A stretch of 53,572 nt of DNA from a virus. How positions within the stretch are numbered: position 1 is the stretch's first letter; each line of letters begins with the position of its first letter. Positions 1 to 7,661 of this stretch are shown here, one piece after another. A program made the position numbers and the translations under genes. A model generated the notes under the pieces. It saw nothing but the letters and a program-made list of their open reading frames with translations, was not told the origin of the DNA and ran no database searches. The stretch is taken from the IMG/VR virus record IMGVR_UViG_3300045957_000057, positions 1 through 53,572 of that record; one strand, 5' to 3'.

Positions 1-2
1 TC

Positions 3-419
3 GCTGAGCCTCGCAGGACACGGGCAGACGCTTGGGCTCAGCTCATGGCAGCTATCAAGGGTGACGTTCCGGTGCTACTCAAGGACAGCAACCCTCCCGC
101 AGGCGCACTCCTGGAGATCGTTGAGTCACGCTGGGAGGTCCCTCGATGGCTGAACCGATCACCCCCGAACAGCTCCACCAGTTCCACTTCCAAGCATCCA
201 GAGCCGCCGCCCGGATTCGTCACCGAGACGCTGACCGAGATCGCCCCGCTCGACATGGACCGCGGAACCGCTCTGCAGTGCGCAGTGCAGCTGCACTGCG
301 AAGGTCTCGGAGACATCGAACTCGGCGCAGTGCTCGACACCGCCGCGGCGCTGCATGCGTGGCTCGTCGCCGACAAGGTCGACGTCGGCGACTTCGACCG
401 CCCCGCCGGCGGGGCATGA
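3..419 (+). CDS. 3' part of a head-module protein spanning the circular join
   Basis: Codons from position 3 continue in frame from the gene that starts at 53404; joined, the product is about 183 residues. It lies between the MuF-like gene and the maturation protease, so a role in head assembly is inferred from position only. I do not recognise a family. The C-terminal half reads well (for example LTEIAPLDMDRGTALQCAVQ and a helical DTAAALHAWLVADKV). The middle part (residues encoded about 150-210) is Ser/Pro-rich and looks out of frame. In the +1 frame an ATG at 146 opens a natural-looking start, MAEPITPEQLHQFHFQASRA, so an indel or a frameshift near 200 is possible. The downstream protease starts 8 bases after the stop. 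Confidence 0.6.
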   Translation, partial: AEPRRTRADAWAQLMAAIKGDVPVLLKDSNPPAGALLEIVESRWEVPRWLNRSPPNSSTSSTSKHPEPPPGFVTETLTEIAPLDMDRGTALQCAVQLHCEGLGDIELGAVLDTAAALHAWLVADKVDVGDFDRPAGGA

Positions 420-427
420 TCTGACGC

Positions 428-1810
428 ATGGACGCAGCCGCAGTGCTCGACATCGTGCCCGGTGCTCGACTCGCCGACGGGCTCGTCGTGCCGGAAGATC
501 TCGACGCACCGTTTCCGACACCGCACGGCTTCACACCGCCCGTCGAGTGGCTGCTCGAACCGCATCACGATGTCATTCCCGGCGCGACTGGGCTGATCAC
601 GGCGGACGGCCGCTTCTGCGCCTACTCGCACGAGTGGGACCGCTGTCACGTGTCGTTCACCGGCGCCGGCGAGTGCTGGACACCGCCGAGATCAGCGACC
701 GGCAACCGGATGTTCCATCAGAGCCGCACGACAGCGATGGCGGCCGACGGCACGATCGTCGAGATCCCGACCGGCGTCGTGCCGTTCGGCGGCGGTCACG
801 CCCCGCTCGACGCGACGGTCGCCGAAGCGTCGCAGTGGTACGACCGGCCGGACGTCACGAAGGTCATTGCACGAGCGGTCGAAGTCGACGACGGCTGCGT
901 GATGTGCGGCTTCATCGTTCCCGGCACGACGCACCGAGAGGTGGCGCTCATGCGAGCGTCGGCGCTCTCCGGCGACTGGCGATGGGTGCCGCAGATTCAT
1001 GATCTCGACTTCCTCGGTCCGTGCTTCGTCGCTCGGCCGGGGCTGCCGCTGTCGCTTGAGCACGCAGCGATCGAGCAGGCGCTCTGGCAGATCGAGCGCA
1101 CGACCGAGGTCAGCCGCACCGCCTCCGGCCAGATCTCCGCTGTTGTCGGAGGCATCGTCAGCTGGGCGCCGCGGCCGGCCGTGACCGATCATGTGCCGGC
1201 AGCCGTGATCGCCGCAGCAGTCGAACAGACCGGAGACGAACCGATGCCCGCTTGCAAGTGCCAGCAGACCGATACCGAGACGACGCCGGCGACGGTCGCC
1301 GCTCCGGTTCTGCCATCACACCGGAACCGGACGGCCGCGGCCGGCACATCGCTCTCGTTCCGCGAACTTGAGGAGTCCGTGCAAGAGGCGCTGATCGCAG
1401 CGTTCGGCACCGGCCCCGACCCGTGGGTGTGGGTCAAGGACTTCGACGACACGTGGGCCGTGATCGAGCTTGAGCGCTCCGACCCGATCCTTGGCACCGG
1501 CACCGGCACGTACCAAGTGGCGATCACGATCAACGCCGACGGCACCGTGCTCGTCGACCGCATGTCGGCGACCGAAGTCGAGACGGTCTTTCAGCCGGTC
1601 GGCGGCGGCACTCCGGAGAGCATCGAGGCGCTGCCGATGGTCACCGCTCACGCTTCGGACGCAGCGGCGATCGCCGAGATCCGGGCCGAGCTTGAGAGAG
1701 CGCTTCAGACCGTCGAGGCGCAGTCGGCCGACATCGCCCGGCTGACCGCTCAGTCGCTCGAACCGGCCGAGATCGTCGAGCAACTGCCTGAGGCGCCGGA
1801 ACCGGTCTAG
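428..1810 (+). CDS. Capsid maturation protease
   Basis: 460 residues. The N-terminal 220 residues follow the pattern of actinobacteriophage capsid maturation proteases. They show PVEWLLEP, a Gly/Asp-rich ITADGRFCAYSHEWDRCH block, ECWTPPRSATG, a MFHQSRTTAMAADG segment, GGGHAPLD and later LMRASALSGDWRWV. These landmark blocks are known from that family; the catalytic residues were not assigned. The C-terminal part has a SFRELEESVQEAL helix and a VWVKDFDDTWAVI strand block also typical of these proteins, then a coiled-coil tail (AEIRAELERALQTVEAQ). It would process head proteins inside the prohead. The gene sits between the MuF-like/unknown genes and the major capsid gene, the usual position. 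A CATGAT box lies 7 bases before the ATG. Confidence 0.8.
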   Translation: MDAAAVLDIVPGARLADGLVVPEDLDAPFPTPHGFTPPVEWLLEPHHDVIPGATGLITADGRFCAYSHEWDRCHVSFTGAGECWTPPRSATGNRMFHQSRTTAMAADGTIVEIPTGVVPFGGGHAPLDATVAEASQWYDRPDVTKVIARAVEVDDGCVMCGFIVPGTTHREVALMRASALSGDWRWVPQIHDLDFLGPCFVARPGLPLSLEHAAIEQALWQIERTTEVSRTASGQISAVVGGIVSWAPRPAVTDHVPAAVIAAAVEQTGDEPMPACKCQQTDTETTPATVAAPVLPSHRNRTAAAGTSLSFRELEESVQEALIAAFGTGPDPWVWVKDFDDTWAVIELERSDPILGTGTGTYQVAITINADGTVLVDRMSATEVETVFQPVGGGTPESIEALPMVTAHASDAAAIAEIRAELERALQTVEAQSADIARLTAQSLEPAEIVEQLPEAPEPV

Positions 1811-1885
1811 ACTGAGCATCGGCCTACGGGGCCGCGACACGGACGGTCGCAGCAGCGGCGGTCGGCGCATCAGCCGGCCCGCTCG

Positions 1886-1896
1886 GAGTGGTTTCC
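1886..1896 (-). promoter_or_regulatory. Reverse-oriented copy of the GGAAACCACTC motif
   Basis: GAGTGGTTTCC on the plus strand is the exact reverse complement of the 11-mer found at five class I promoters elsewhere (22858, 26885, 34331, 43327, 45179). Here it sits alone in the intergenic leader region of the major capsid gene, upstream of a class II box. Its meaning is unknown; a shared regulator site is one reading. Confidence 0.4.
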
Positions 1897-1913
1897 TCGC
1901 TGCTGTCGACCGT

Positions 1914-1927
1914 CCGTGGTGCATACT
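1914..1927 (+). promoter_or_regulatory. Class II promoter-like box upstream of major capsid gene
   Basis: CCGTGGTGCATACT matches the repeated class II motif CCGCRGYGCATCAT. With a -10 at CATACT (1922-1927), transcription would start near 1934 and give a leader of about 120 bases before the major capsid ATG. Most other class II boxes lie 6-7 bases from a start codon, so the capsid gene is one of two that keep a leader with a ribosome binding site. Confidence 0.5.
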
Positions 1928-1944
1928 CCGCACCGGAACCTCTA

Positions 1945-1963
1945 CAGCTCACCGGGTGAGCTG
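1945..1963 (+). other. Hairpin in the major capsid mRNA leader
   Basis: CAGCTCAC, loop CGG, GTGAGCTG: a perfect 8-bp stem with a 3-base loop about 10-30 bases into the predicted capsid transcript. It may stabilise the 5' end of an abundant mRNA or act in control; no T-run follows, so a terminator is less likely. Confidence 0.5.
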
Positions 1964-2055
1964 CACGGAGAGCACCGGGTGCGCTTCGAGTGGGGAACCG
2001 ACTGCCGACCGGGTCGGCGACCGCAACCGAACCGAAGTGCAGGAGGCACACCATC

Positions 2056-3978
2056 ATGCGGATGTTCAAGATCGGCGATCAGTGGTACAAGCTGGACGGC
2101 GCCCAGCTGGTCAAGATCGATGCTCCGGAGACCGAGCCGGCCGAGGGCGAGTTCTTCGACGCCTCGACTCTCGTGACCGAGTTCGACGGCATCGGCGAGC
2201 TGACCGCCGTCGCCGACCGAGCGAACGAGCTGATCGGCGAGTACAACCGTCTGCGGACCGAGGCCGCGACCGACCCCTCGAAGCTGACCGAGGCGAAGAC
2301 GGCGTACGATGCGTCGCTCGTCGCTCGGGTGCTGCACGGCGAGCGCAAGACCGCTCTCGACGGGCTGCCCGAGGCCGGTGCCCTGCCGAACGAGCCAGCT
2401 CCGACCGAGACCGACGACAAGCCGACCGAGACCGACGACAAGCCGGACGAGACGCCGGACGAGACGCCGGACGGCACTGACGTGACCGTGCCCGACGATG
2501 CGTCGTCGCTCACGCAGTCGATGCAGCTCGTCACCGCTGCCGCCGCTGCTGCCGGTGTCGATCCGGCCGATGTCTTCGCTCGGCTCGTGCCCGGCGGCGG
2601 CGACAAGCCGGCTGGAGCTCCTGCTCGGACCGAGCCTCGACAGCAGGCGACGATCATCGCCGCTGCCGACATCGGCTTCGGTGGCGGGCACGACATGTCG
2701 CTCGACGATCTGGCGACCGCTCATCAGCGGTTCGCGAAGAGCCGCCGGCACAACACCGCCGCCGTCGCCCAGACGATCGCGACGATCGAGATGTACGGCG
2801 ACGCTCCGAGCATGGTCGCATCCGCTCAGGCCGTCGAAGCTGCTGCCGACCGGAAGATCGACGCCGCTTCGGCCGCCGAGTTCCACGCTCGTCGCGCCGG
2901 CAGCCGGGGCATGACCGCCGCCGCTCCGGACCGGTGCGGCCCCCCCGATGTCCGCCGCGAGATCAAGTACGCCGGAGACGACACGTCGCCGCTGCTCAAC
3001 CTGGTGGAGACCTACCCCAGTCCGCACTGCGAGCTGGAGTACTACAAGGACATCTCGCTCTCGGACGCGAGCCCCGGCGTCGGTCGCTGGACCGAGGCCG
3101 CCCGCTCGGCGTATCAGACGGCGCTCGACAACTGGCGCTCGACCCAGGACGCTGCGACGCTCGCTGCGCTCAAGGCGGCCGAGAAGCTATGCGTCATCGC
3201 CGACTGCCCCCCGACGGGCAACGTCACGATGCTGCCCATCTATGCGTGCATCGAGTACCCGACCGATCTCGAGGTCTGCTCGCCGCAGGCGATCCGGGCC
3301 TACATGCGGGCGCTCAACCGTGCGTGGATCCGGGAGCGGTCGTCGAACTTCCTCGCCGTGCTGGCGACGATGTCGGCTCGTGTCACCGTCGACGCTTCCG
3401 ACGGCTTCTTCGAGAACGCCGACACGACCCCGATCAGGCTCGGCGCCGGCGGTGTGCTCGACTACGTGATGTCGACGCTGATGGGCATGGGGGTCATGGA
3501 CGAGCGGGTCACCGAGGGCGACTACGTCGCCGTCGTGCCGTACGGTCTGCAGCGGTTGCTTGAGATGGAGGGCCGGCTCGCCGAGGGTGTGTCGGCGATC
3601 TCCGACACGCTCGGCGGTATCCGCACGATCACGTCGCTCGACGTGGCGACCGGTTCGTCGCTGCCGTGGACGAGCATGCCCGCCCAGGACGGCACCACGA
3701 CCGACTTCGTCGGCGCTCTGCTGCCGCCGTCGGCGTGGGACATCGCCGTCTTCGATCCGAGCGACTTCTTCGCCATCACCCGACCCGACATCGAGCTTGG
3801 TGCTCAGGTCACCCCGGAGACGATCCGAGGGAACATGGTGTTCGGCGGCTTCATGGAGTCGCACGAGGGCTACGGCAAAGACGGCGCTCACCCGAGCTGG
3901 ACGATCGCCGCATCTAATCTCGTCTACAACGGCGTGCGTCCGGACAAGGCTTCGGCCGCCGGGCTGCTCACCGTCTGA
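2056..3978 (+). CDS. Major capsid protein with acidic N-terminal extension
   Basis: 640 residues from ATG 2056, chosen because AGGAGG lies 10 bases upstream; an in-frame start at 1990 has no such site. The C-terminal half (from about residue 290) looks like an HK97-fold major capsid protein: IKYAGDDTSPLLNL, a long alpha region, VTEGDYVAVVPYGL, GGIRTITSLDVATG, SPSAWDIAVFDPSDF-like blocks and IRGNMVFGGFMESHEGYGK. It follows the maturation protease, as expected. The N-terminal part is acidic, predicted helical and Ala-rich, with a repetitive linker at residues 115-140. It may serve as a fused scaffolding (delta) domain removed by the protease; that is inference. A class II box, a leader hairpin and a downstream hairpin suggest strong separate expression. 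Confidence 0.8.
   Translation: MRMFKIGDQWYKLDGAQLVKIDAPETEPAEGEFFDASTLVTEFDGIGELTAVADRANELIGEYNRLRTEAATDPSKLTEAKTAYDASLVARVLHGERKTALDGLPEAGALPNEPAPTETDDKPTETDDKPDETPDETPDGTDVTVPDDASSLTQSMQLVTAAAAAAGVDPADVFARLVPGGGDKPAGAPARTEPRQQATIIAAADIGFGGGHDMSLDDLATAHQRFAKSRRHNTAAVAQTIATIEMYGDAPSMVASAQAVEAAADRKIDAASAAEFHARRAGSRGMTAAAPDRCGPPDVRREIKYAGDDTSPLLNLVETYPSPHCELEYYKDISLSDASPGVGRWTEAARSAYQTALDNWRSTQDAATLAALKAAEKLCVIADCPPTGNVTMLPIYACIEYPTDLEVCSPQAIRAYMRALNRAWIRERSSNFLAVLATMSARVTVDASDGFFENADTTPIRLGAGGVLDYVMSTLMGMGVMDERVTEGDYVAVVPYGLQRLLEMEGRLAEGVSAISDTLGGIRTITSLDVATGSSLPWTSMPAQDGTTTDFVGALLPPSAWDIAVFDPSDFFAITRPDIELGAQVTPETIRGNMVFGGFMESHEGYGKDGAHPSWTIAASNLVYNGVRPDKASAAGLLTV
2404..2475 (+). repeat. Short tandem repeats in the capsid N-terminal linker
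   Basis: Two 18-base units (encoding ETDDKP with one change in the next codon) are followed by two 12-base units (encoding DETP). They form an acidic Thr/Pro linker within the extension of the capsid protein. Such repeats can vary in copy number between related phages. Confidence 0.7.
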
Positions 3979-3995
3979 TCGGCGTAACGTTGATC

Positions 3996-4033
3996 GAGGT
4001 CGGCCGGCTCGCTTCCGCCGGTCGGCCGGCCTC
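3996..4033 (+). terminator. Hairpin terminator candidate after major capsid gene
   Basis: GAGGTCGGCC pairs with GGCCGGCCTC (10 bp, one G-U) across an 18-base loop, starting 18 bases after the capsid stop. There is no T-run after it. It would help insulate the capsid transcript from the next gene, which has its own promoter-like box. Confidence 0.5.
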
Positions 4034-4044
4034 GGTCGCTCCGC

Positions 4045-4058
4045 TCGCAGCGTAAGCT
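4045..4058 (+). promoter_or_regulatory. Class II-like promoter box
   Basis: TCGCAGCGTAAGCT resembles the class II motif with a TAAGCT -10-like hexamer exactly 6 bases before the ATG at 4065. That spacing predicts a leaderless or near-leaderless mRNA. Confidence 0.45.
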
Positions 4059-4064
4059 CTGCGC

Positions 4065-5078
4065 ATGTTCACTCCGGTTCGTTCCCCTCTGCTCGAAGAG
4101 CCGCCGTCGTGGTCGATTCTCGACGTGGCCCGACCGATCGGAGATCTCGACGGTCTCACGGACGCCGTCACGAGCTGGGGCTCCGGCGTCGGTCTGCACT
4201 ATCTGCCCGGCGGCGACGTCGGCCGGTGGCGGCACGACACGATGCTGACGAACGCAGCGTTCGACGATCCGGACATCGCCGGCATCGCCGATCCGGCCGA
4301 GTGGCCGACAGCGATCGACGTGCAAGAGGGCGGTCAGACCGTCTACTCGGCCCCGAACGGCGAGAAGCCGGTCTCGGCCGATCTCGCTCGGGTCAACTTC
4401 CGCACGTTCTCGGTGTTCACTCCGCTGCTGGAGCTCGAACTCGCTCAAGAGACCGGCGAGGCGGCCGATCTCGCTCGTGACCGGCTGCGTGCGAACATCG
4501 CCGGTCAGATCGCTGCCGAGTTCGCTGATTCGCTCTACACGAAGAATCCGGGGCTGTACCGGGCGGCGACCGATCAGTCGTCGGCGTCTCCGGTCGATCC
4601 GACGTACGGTCTGACGGTGCTCGCTGAGGCGTTCGGAGCGTCCGGCACCGCCGACGGCTCGGCGTACGGCGATGCGGTCGTCACAGCGCCGTGGCACGCT
4701 CTGCCAACGCTGGTCAAGCGCGGCTCGGCGCAGTGGTCGAACGGCCGGCTGCTCGACGTCTTCGGTCAGCCGCTCAATGTGACGCCGGGGCACGTGCTCA
4801 ACGGTCCGCTGACCGACCCGCTCGATCTCGACTCGTCGCAGCCACCGGCCGACGCCGCGGCGTGGATGTACATCTCGCCTCGCCCGTACGTCGGTGTCGG
4901 CTCGTTCCGGCCGCTGCCGACCGGCGACGAGCGGGCGCCGGGCCGGCCGGCTCCGTCCGGCACGCACGCCAAGGCGAACATCCAAGTCGGTCTCGCCGAG
5001 GCGCCGGCGATCGTCGTCTTCCGGCCGGTGCGTGTGCACGCCGTCGAGGTCACGCTGAACGAGCCTGTCGGCAGCTGA
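4065..5078 (+). CDS. Virion structural protein A (unassigned), has a paralogue in this genome
   Basis: 337 residues; product not recognised at family level. It follows the major capsid gene and has a class II box immediately upstream, so it is probably made late and part of the particle or its assembly. The sequence is mixed alpha/beta. Blocks such as AAEFADSLYTKNPGLYR, a central APWHALPTLVKRG, and a C-terminal GLAEAPAIVVFRPVRVHAVEV recur in a second, diverged copy at 41896. That second copy shows these blocks are conserved and functionally important. Possible roles include a second capsid-like or connector protein, but nothing in the sequence decides between them. Confidence 0.6.
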   Translation: MFTPVRSPLLEEPPSWSILDVARPIGDLDGLTDAVTSWGSGVGLHYLPGGDVGRWRHDTMLTNAAFDDPDIAGIADPAEWPTAIDVQEGGQTVYSAPNGEKPVSADLARVNFRTFSVFTPLLELELAQETGEAADLARDRLRANIAGQIAAEFADSLYTKNPGLYRAATDQSSASPVDPTYGLTVLAEAFGASGTADGSAYGDAVVTAPWHALPTLVKRGSAQWSNGRLLDVFGQPLNVTPGHVLNGPLTDPLDLDSSQPPADAAAWMYISPRPYVGVGSFRPLPTGDERAPGRPAPSGTHAKANIQVGLAEAPAIVVFRPVRVHAVEVTLNEPVGS

Positions 5079-5083
5079 GCCGT

Positions 5084-5097
5084 CCGCAGCGCATGAT
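5084..5097 (+). promoter_or_regulatory. Class II promoter-like box
   Basis: CCGCAGCGCATGAT, ending exactly 6 bases before the ATG at 5104. It fits the repeated late-gene motif; the -10-like part is CATGAT. Confidence 0.5.
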
Positions 5098-5103
5098 GCG
5101 GAC

Positions 5104-5571
5104 ATGACTCTCCCAGCTGCAGATCCAGTCGGCTTCGGTTCCGGCGGTGGAGGCGGTTCCGGCAACTCGACGGCGACGGTGCTGCTCATGCGGGATAGCG
5201 GCAACGACACGCTGTTTCTCCGGCGGTTGCCTCGCAATGAGAGCGGCACACCGGGCACAGCTGTCGACACGCAGCTGGACGGCACGAGCGTCTACACGGT
5301 GACCGGCACGCCAATACCGGTGACCGAGCTGCCACGCGGCCCCGAAGGTTCGGTGACGGTCACCGCGCTTGGCAACTCAGACAATCACACGACGACCGCA
5401 GGCCGTTCGTCGGTGACGTACTTCGTCGAGTCCGCCGGCGTCACGCTCGGTGGAGTCGCCGTGCCGGCGAACACGGCGCACACCGTCGAGATACCGGGTG
5501 GCACGATCCCGGCGCTGTCGTTCGCCACCGATGGCTCCGGCTCGGTGACGATCATCGAAGAGGGGATCTGA
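5104..5571 (+). CDS. Virion structural protein B (unassigned), Gly-rich N-terminus
   Basis: 155 residues. A flexible Gly/Ser N-terminus (GSGGGGGSGN) is followed by beta-rich sequence with LFLRRLPRNESGTPGTAVDT and a C-terminal half rich in Thr, Ser and Val that looks like a beta-sandwich. It comes 25 bases after protein A and has its own class II box. The start overlap at its 3' end (stop codon TGA shares its A with the next ATG at 5571) couples it to the next gene. A partial, diverged copy of its first 72 codons is found inverted at 42938-43155. Function unknown; a decoration or attachment protein is possible. Confidence 0.55.
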   Translation: MTLPAADPVGFGSGGGGGSGNSTATVLLMRDSGNDTLFLRRLPRNESGTPGTAVDTQLDGTSVYTVTGTPIPVTELPRGPEGSVTVTALGNSDNHTTTAGRSSVTYFVESAGVTLGGVAVPANTAHTVEIPGGTIPALSFATDGSGSVTIIEEGI

Positions 5572-6662
5572 TGGCCTTCGCTTTGATCGACGCATTTCAC
5601 TGGGAAGCCGGCGAAGATCACGCCGAGTGGACGAATCTCGATGCCACCTTGCCGACGACAGATGAGGTGACCAACGTCGGAGCCGACGACGGGACCTTCT
5701 GCAAGCATCTCGTTTTCGGCTCGTCACATGACTTTGAGGCCAGCTGGTTCGAGAAGTACGATCGGGCCACCGTCGGGACCGCTGTCCTATTCCAGGTCAC
5801 TCTCCGGATCGATGATCTGACCGATCTCGACAGCAATGTCTACATGGTGCACTGTCAGCGCGACACCGGCGGCGATGGCGGACTCGCAGGCATCAAGATC
5901 AACGCGAACGGGTCAATCGACGCAATGGTCTTCAGCAGTCAGAGCATTCAACAGGTCGCCGGATCGGGCACCGTGCTCGCATCTTCGGCTGCCGGCGTCG
6001 TCGGCAATGACGCCAAGACCGTTGTCACTTGCCGAGTCGTGTTCGACAACTCGGCCGGCGAGATACAGGTGAAGGTCGGGCAGGGCGAAGTGCTCACCGT
6101 GACCGGCGAGGACACGTATCGAGGACCCGGGAACCCCGGCACGGTCTGGGGCTTCGGTCTGTTTCTCTCGTCGGTCACGTTCGGCTCGGTCGATGCGCGG
6201 TTCTCACAGTGCACGATCGCCGAAGATGGCGATCTCGCCGACTTCGCCCCGAAGCACTATCAGGGGTATGCGAGCGACGGCGTCACGACCGACAACGATG
6301 GGACGATCTTCGGCGGTGAAGCCACGGCCGATGCTGCGCTCGGAGCGATCCCAGCCGTCGACACTGACGGGATCACGCTCGACAATGTGAACGACGCCCA
6401 GGGGTTGACGTTCCCGACCCCGACCGAGACCGGGATCGACACCGTGCAGCTGTGGGGTGCCGTCGGCGACGACGCTGCCGGCTCCGAAGTGCTGCGAGTC
6501 GATCTCGCCGACGGCACCGCTACCGAGACAGGCTCGGCGATACCGCTGTCGGCGGACTTCGGCGCAGTGGCACTGACCGAGCTACTCACGTCACCGCCCG
6601 GCGCTGCGTCGTGGGACGCCGCGAAGGCAGATCTCGAAGGCACGCTGGTCAGAACAGCATGA
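5571..6662 (+). CDS. Predicted beta-sandwich virion protein (LamG/concanavalin-like)
   Basis: 363 residues. The first 220 residues alternate short strands in the style of concanavalin/LamG folds: a HWEAGEDHAEWTNLDATLPT opening, AVLFQVTLRIDDL, CRVVFDNSAGEIQVKVGQGE and VTFGSVDARFSQCTIAEDGD. The second part (GITLDNVNDAQGLTFPTP to the end) is another beta-rich domain. Such domains bind surfaces or decorate particles, so a head-fibre or accessory virion role is likely. It is coupled to the neighbouring genes by TGATG and ATGA overlaps. The assignment rests on pattern only, not on a recognised family. Confidence 0.5.
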   Translation: MAFALIDAFHWEAGEDHAEWTNLDATLPTTDEVTNVGADDGTFCKHLVFGSSHDFEASWFEKYDRATVGTAVLFQVTLRIDDLTDLDSNVYMVHCQRDTGGDGGLAGIKINANGSIDAMVFSSQSIQQVAGSGTVLASSAAGVVGNDAKTVVTCRVVFDNSAGEIQVKVGQGEVLTVTGEDTYRGPGNPGTVWGFGLFLSSVTFGSVDARFSQCTIAEDGDLADFAPKHYQGYASDGVTTDNDGTIFGGEATADAALGAIPAVDTDGITLDNVNDAQGLTFPTPTETGIDTVQLWGAVGDDAAGSEVLRVDLADGTATETGSAIPLSADFGAVALTELLTSPPGAASWDAAKADLEGTLVRTA

Positions 6663-6898
6663 CGACCGAGGCGCGCAACGTCGTTCTCGTCGTCGGTAGC
6701 TCGCCGGCGTTCGCGCCCGAGGCGCGCAACGTCGTTCTCGTCGTCGGTAGCTCGCCGGCGTTCGCGCCCGAGGCGCGCAACGTCGTTCTCGTCGTCGGGT
6801 CCGACGACCCGGACTTCGTCACCCCTGCCGGCTCCGGCTGGGTGAGCAGCAGCCGCCGGCGCCGCGCTCAGATTCTCGCTCAGATTCTCGGCGCATGA
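6659..6898 (+). CDS. Small protein with perfect 17-residue repeats
   Basis: 79 residues, starting in an ATGA overlap with the previous stop. Two identical units of EARNVVLVVGSSPAFAP plus a partial third make up most of the protein; the end is basic (SSRRRRAQILAQILGA). Each unit looks like a beta strand plus turn, so it may form a small repetitive beta structure. No family recognised. Its place in the virion gene run suggests a small virion or assembly protein. Confidence 0.55.
   Translation: MTTEARNVVLVVGSSPAFAPEARNVVLVVGSSPAFAPEARNVVLVVGSDDPDFVTPAGSGWVSSSRRRRAQILAQILGA
6668..6802 (+). repeat. 51-bp tandem repeat, 2.6 copies
   Basis: Units at 6668-6718 and 6719-6769 are identical at all 51 bases; a third copy at 6770 runs identical for about 30 bases and then diverges. 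Perfect identity at the DNA level, including third codon positions, indicates a recent duplication. Confidence 0.9.
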
Positions 6899-6927
6899 TC
6901 CCGAGCTAGCTCTAGGCTCGGCGGGCG

Positions 6928-7212
6928 ATGCAGCCCGCGCCGAACAGCTGCTCGACCTGCACGAATCTCGTCGACGGCCGATGTCACGGGATGCCGCCGC
7001 GGCCCGGCAATCTCGCAGGGCACGCCGTCTTCCCGATCATCGTCAGAGCCGAAACGACTGTGTGCCGAGCGTGGACCGACCGACCCTTCGGACAGCCCGA
7101 CAGCGAGCTACCGGACCCGCACGAGCGATCTGTGCTGCCGTACGTAGCGCTCTCGCTCATGGCTCTCGCCGTGCTCTTCGCTCTGCTGCTGCTCGCCGGG
7201 AACCTTGCTTAG
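6928..7212 (+). CDS. Small Cys-rich protein with C-terminal membrane segment
   Basis: 94 residues. The N-terminus has CSTCTNLVDGRCHG and a later Cys (VCRAW), suggesting a small zinc-binding fold. Residues about 70-91 (VLPYVALSLMALAVLFALLLLAGNLA region) are a clear single transmembrane helix. It would sit in the membrane with its zinc domain on one side. A TAGGCT box lies 9 bases upstream. It ends the virion gene block before a long non-coding stretch. Function unknown; a lysis or superinfection role cannot be told from sequence. Confidence 0.55.
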   Translation: MQPAPNSCSTCTNLVDGRCHGMPPRPGNLAGHAVFPIIVRAETTVCRAWTDRPFGQPDSELPDPHERSVLPYVALSLMALAVLFALLLLAGNLA

Positions 7213-7241
7213 ATCGCCGGTGGTAACCAGAGAACCCCCCC

Positions 7242-7284
7242 CAGAAGTACCTAAACGGCCGAAACCGGGCTTCAAGTACTTCTG
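7242..7284. repeat. 9-bp inverted repeat, widely spaced
   Basis: CAGAAGTAC (7242-7250) and GTACTTCTG (7276-7284) are perfect inverses separated by 25 bases. The sequence is more AT-rich than its surroundings. It could be a protein-binding dyad or a stem; no T-run follows. Confidence 0.5.
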
Positions 7285-7339
7285 AGGGCTTGCTCGATCG
7301 TTCCTTGCTTGAGTCGCGCGGCGTGAAACCGTCGAACCG

Positions 7340-7360
7340 CGGGCCGACAGACTCGGCCCG
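7340..7360 (+). terminator. Hairpin, terminator candidate
   Basis: CGGGCCGA, loop CAGAC, TCGGCCCG: perfect 8-bp GC stem about 130 bases after the stop at 7212, flanked by further partial pairing (CCG...CGG). It would end the transcript of the 4-7.2 kb block. No T-run, as often in GC-rich actinobacterial systems. Confidence 0.45.
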
Positions 7361-7590
7361 TCACCGCGGGAGGGGGCACCGCCGCTGACGACACTGCGAA
7401 GATGCGGAGCGCTTGTGCGGTACCTCTGAAGGGGCGCTCGCCGGCAGTCGGCTCGATCGCTGCATACCCGGGCGTCGGGGACGATTCTCACGTCTCGCGC
7501 CGTGTCTCGTCCGGCGAGCCGACAAGCTAGTCGTCGATCAGACGTTCGACTAGGCTGTGAGCTGTTCAGTTCTTCGCTGTTCCGAACCCT

Positions 7591-7630
7591 ACCGGCCCGA
7601 CTGCTGCTCGTCGAGCACCAGCGGGCCGGT
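7591..7630 (+). terminator. Hairpin with nested inner stem
   Basis: ACCGGCCCG (7591-7599) pairs with CGGGCCGGT (7622-7630); inside it TGCTC and GAGCA form a second small stem. It is followed by CTGGTTTCC and then a class II box. It could terminate upstream transcription just before the next promoter. Confidence 0.5.
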
Positions 7631-7641
7631 CTGGTTTCCGG

Positions 7642-7655
7642 CCGCGGCCCATCAT
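7642..7655 (+). promoter_or_regulatory. Class II promoter-like box
   Basis: CCGCGGCCCATCAT, with CATCAT ending 6 bases before ATG 7662. One mismatch from the commonest form of the motif. Confidence 0.5.
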
Positions 7656-7661
7656 CGTCCG

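Larger units (their letters stand above)
7213..7661. other. Longest non-coding region, with several inverted repeats
   Basis: About 450 bases without a convincing gene. It holds a run of eight C (7236-7243) and an inverted repeat CAGAAGTAC/GTACTTCTG (7242-7250 and 7276-7284). A hairpin lies at 7340-7360, a CTAGTCG/CGACTAG repeat at 7527-7533 and 7547-7553, and a hairpin at 7591-7630. A class II box closes the region. An ORF opening at GTG 7557 reads through the hairpin and has no natural N-terminus, so I start the next gene at 7662. This is the best candidate for a cis-acting site (origin, packaging-related or regulatory) in the structural half. Confidence 0.5.

Noticed and set aside
415-420. 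CATGAT before the protease as a firm class II promoter
   Set aside because: It contains the stop codon of the upstream gene and lacks the CCGCRG part, so it may be chance.
7213-7661. Possible tRNA in the non-coding region
   Set aside because: Stems are present, but no T-loop consensus or acceptor stem pairing in tRNA geometry.
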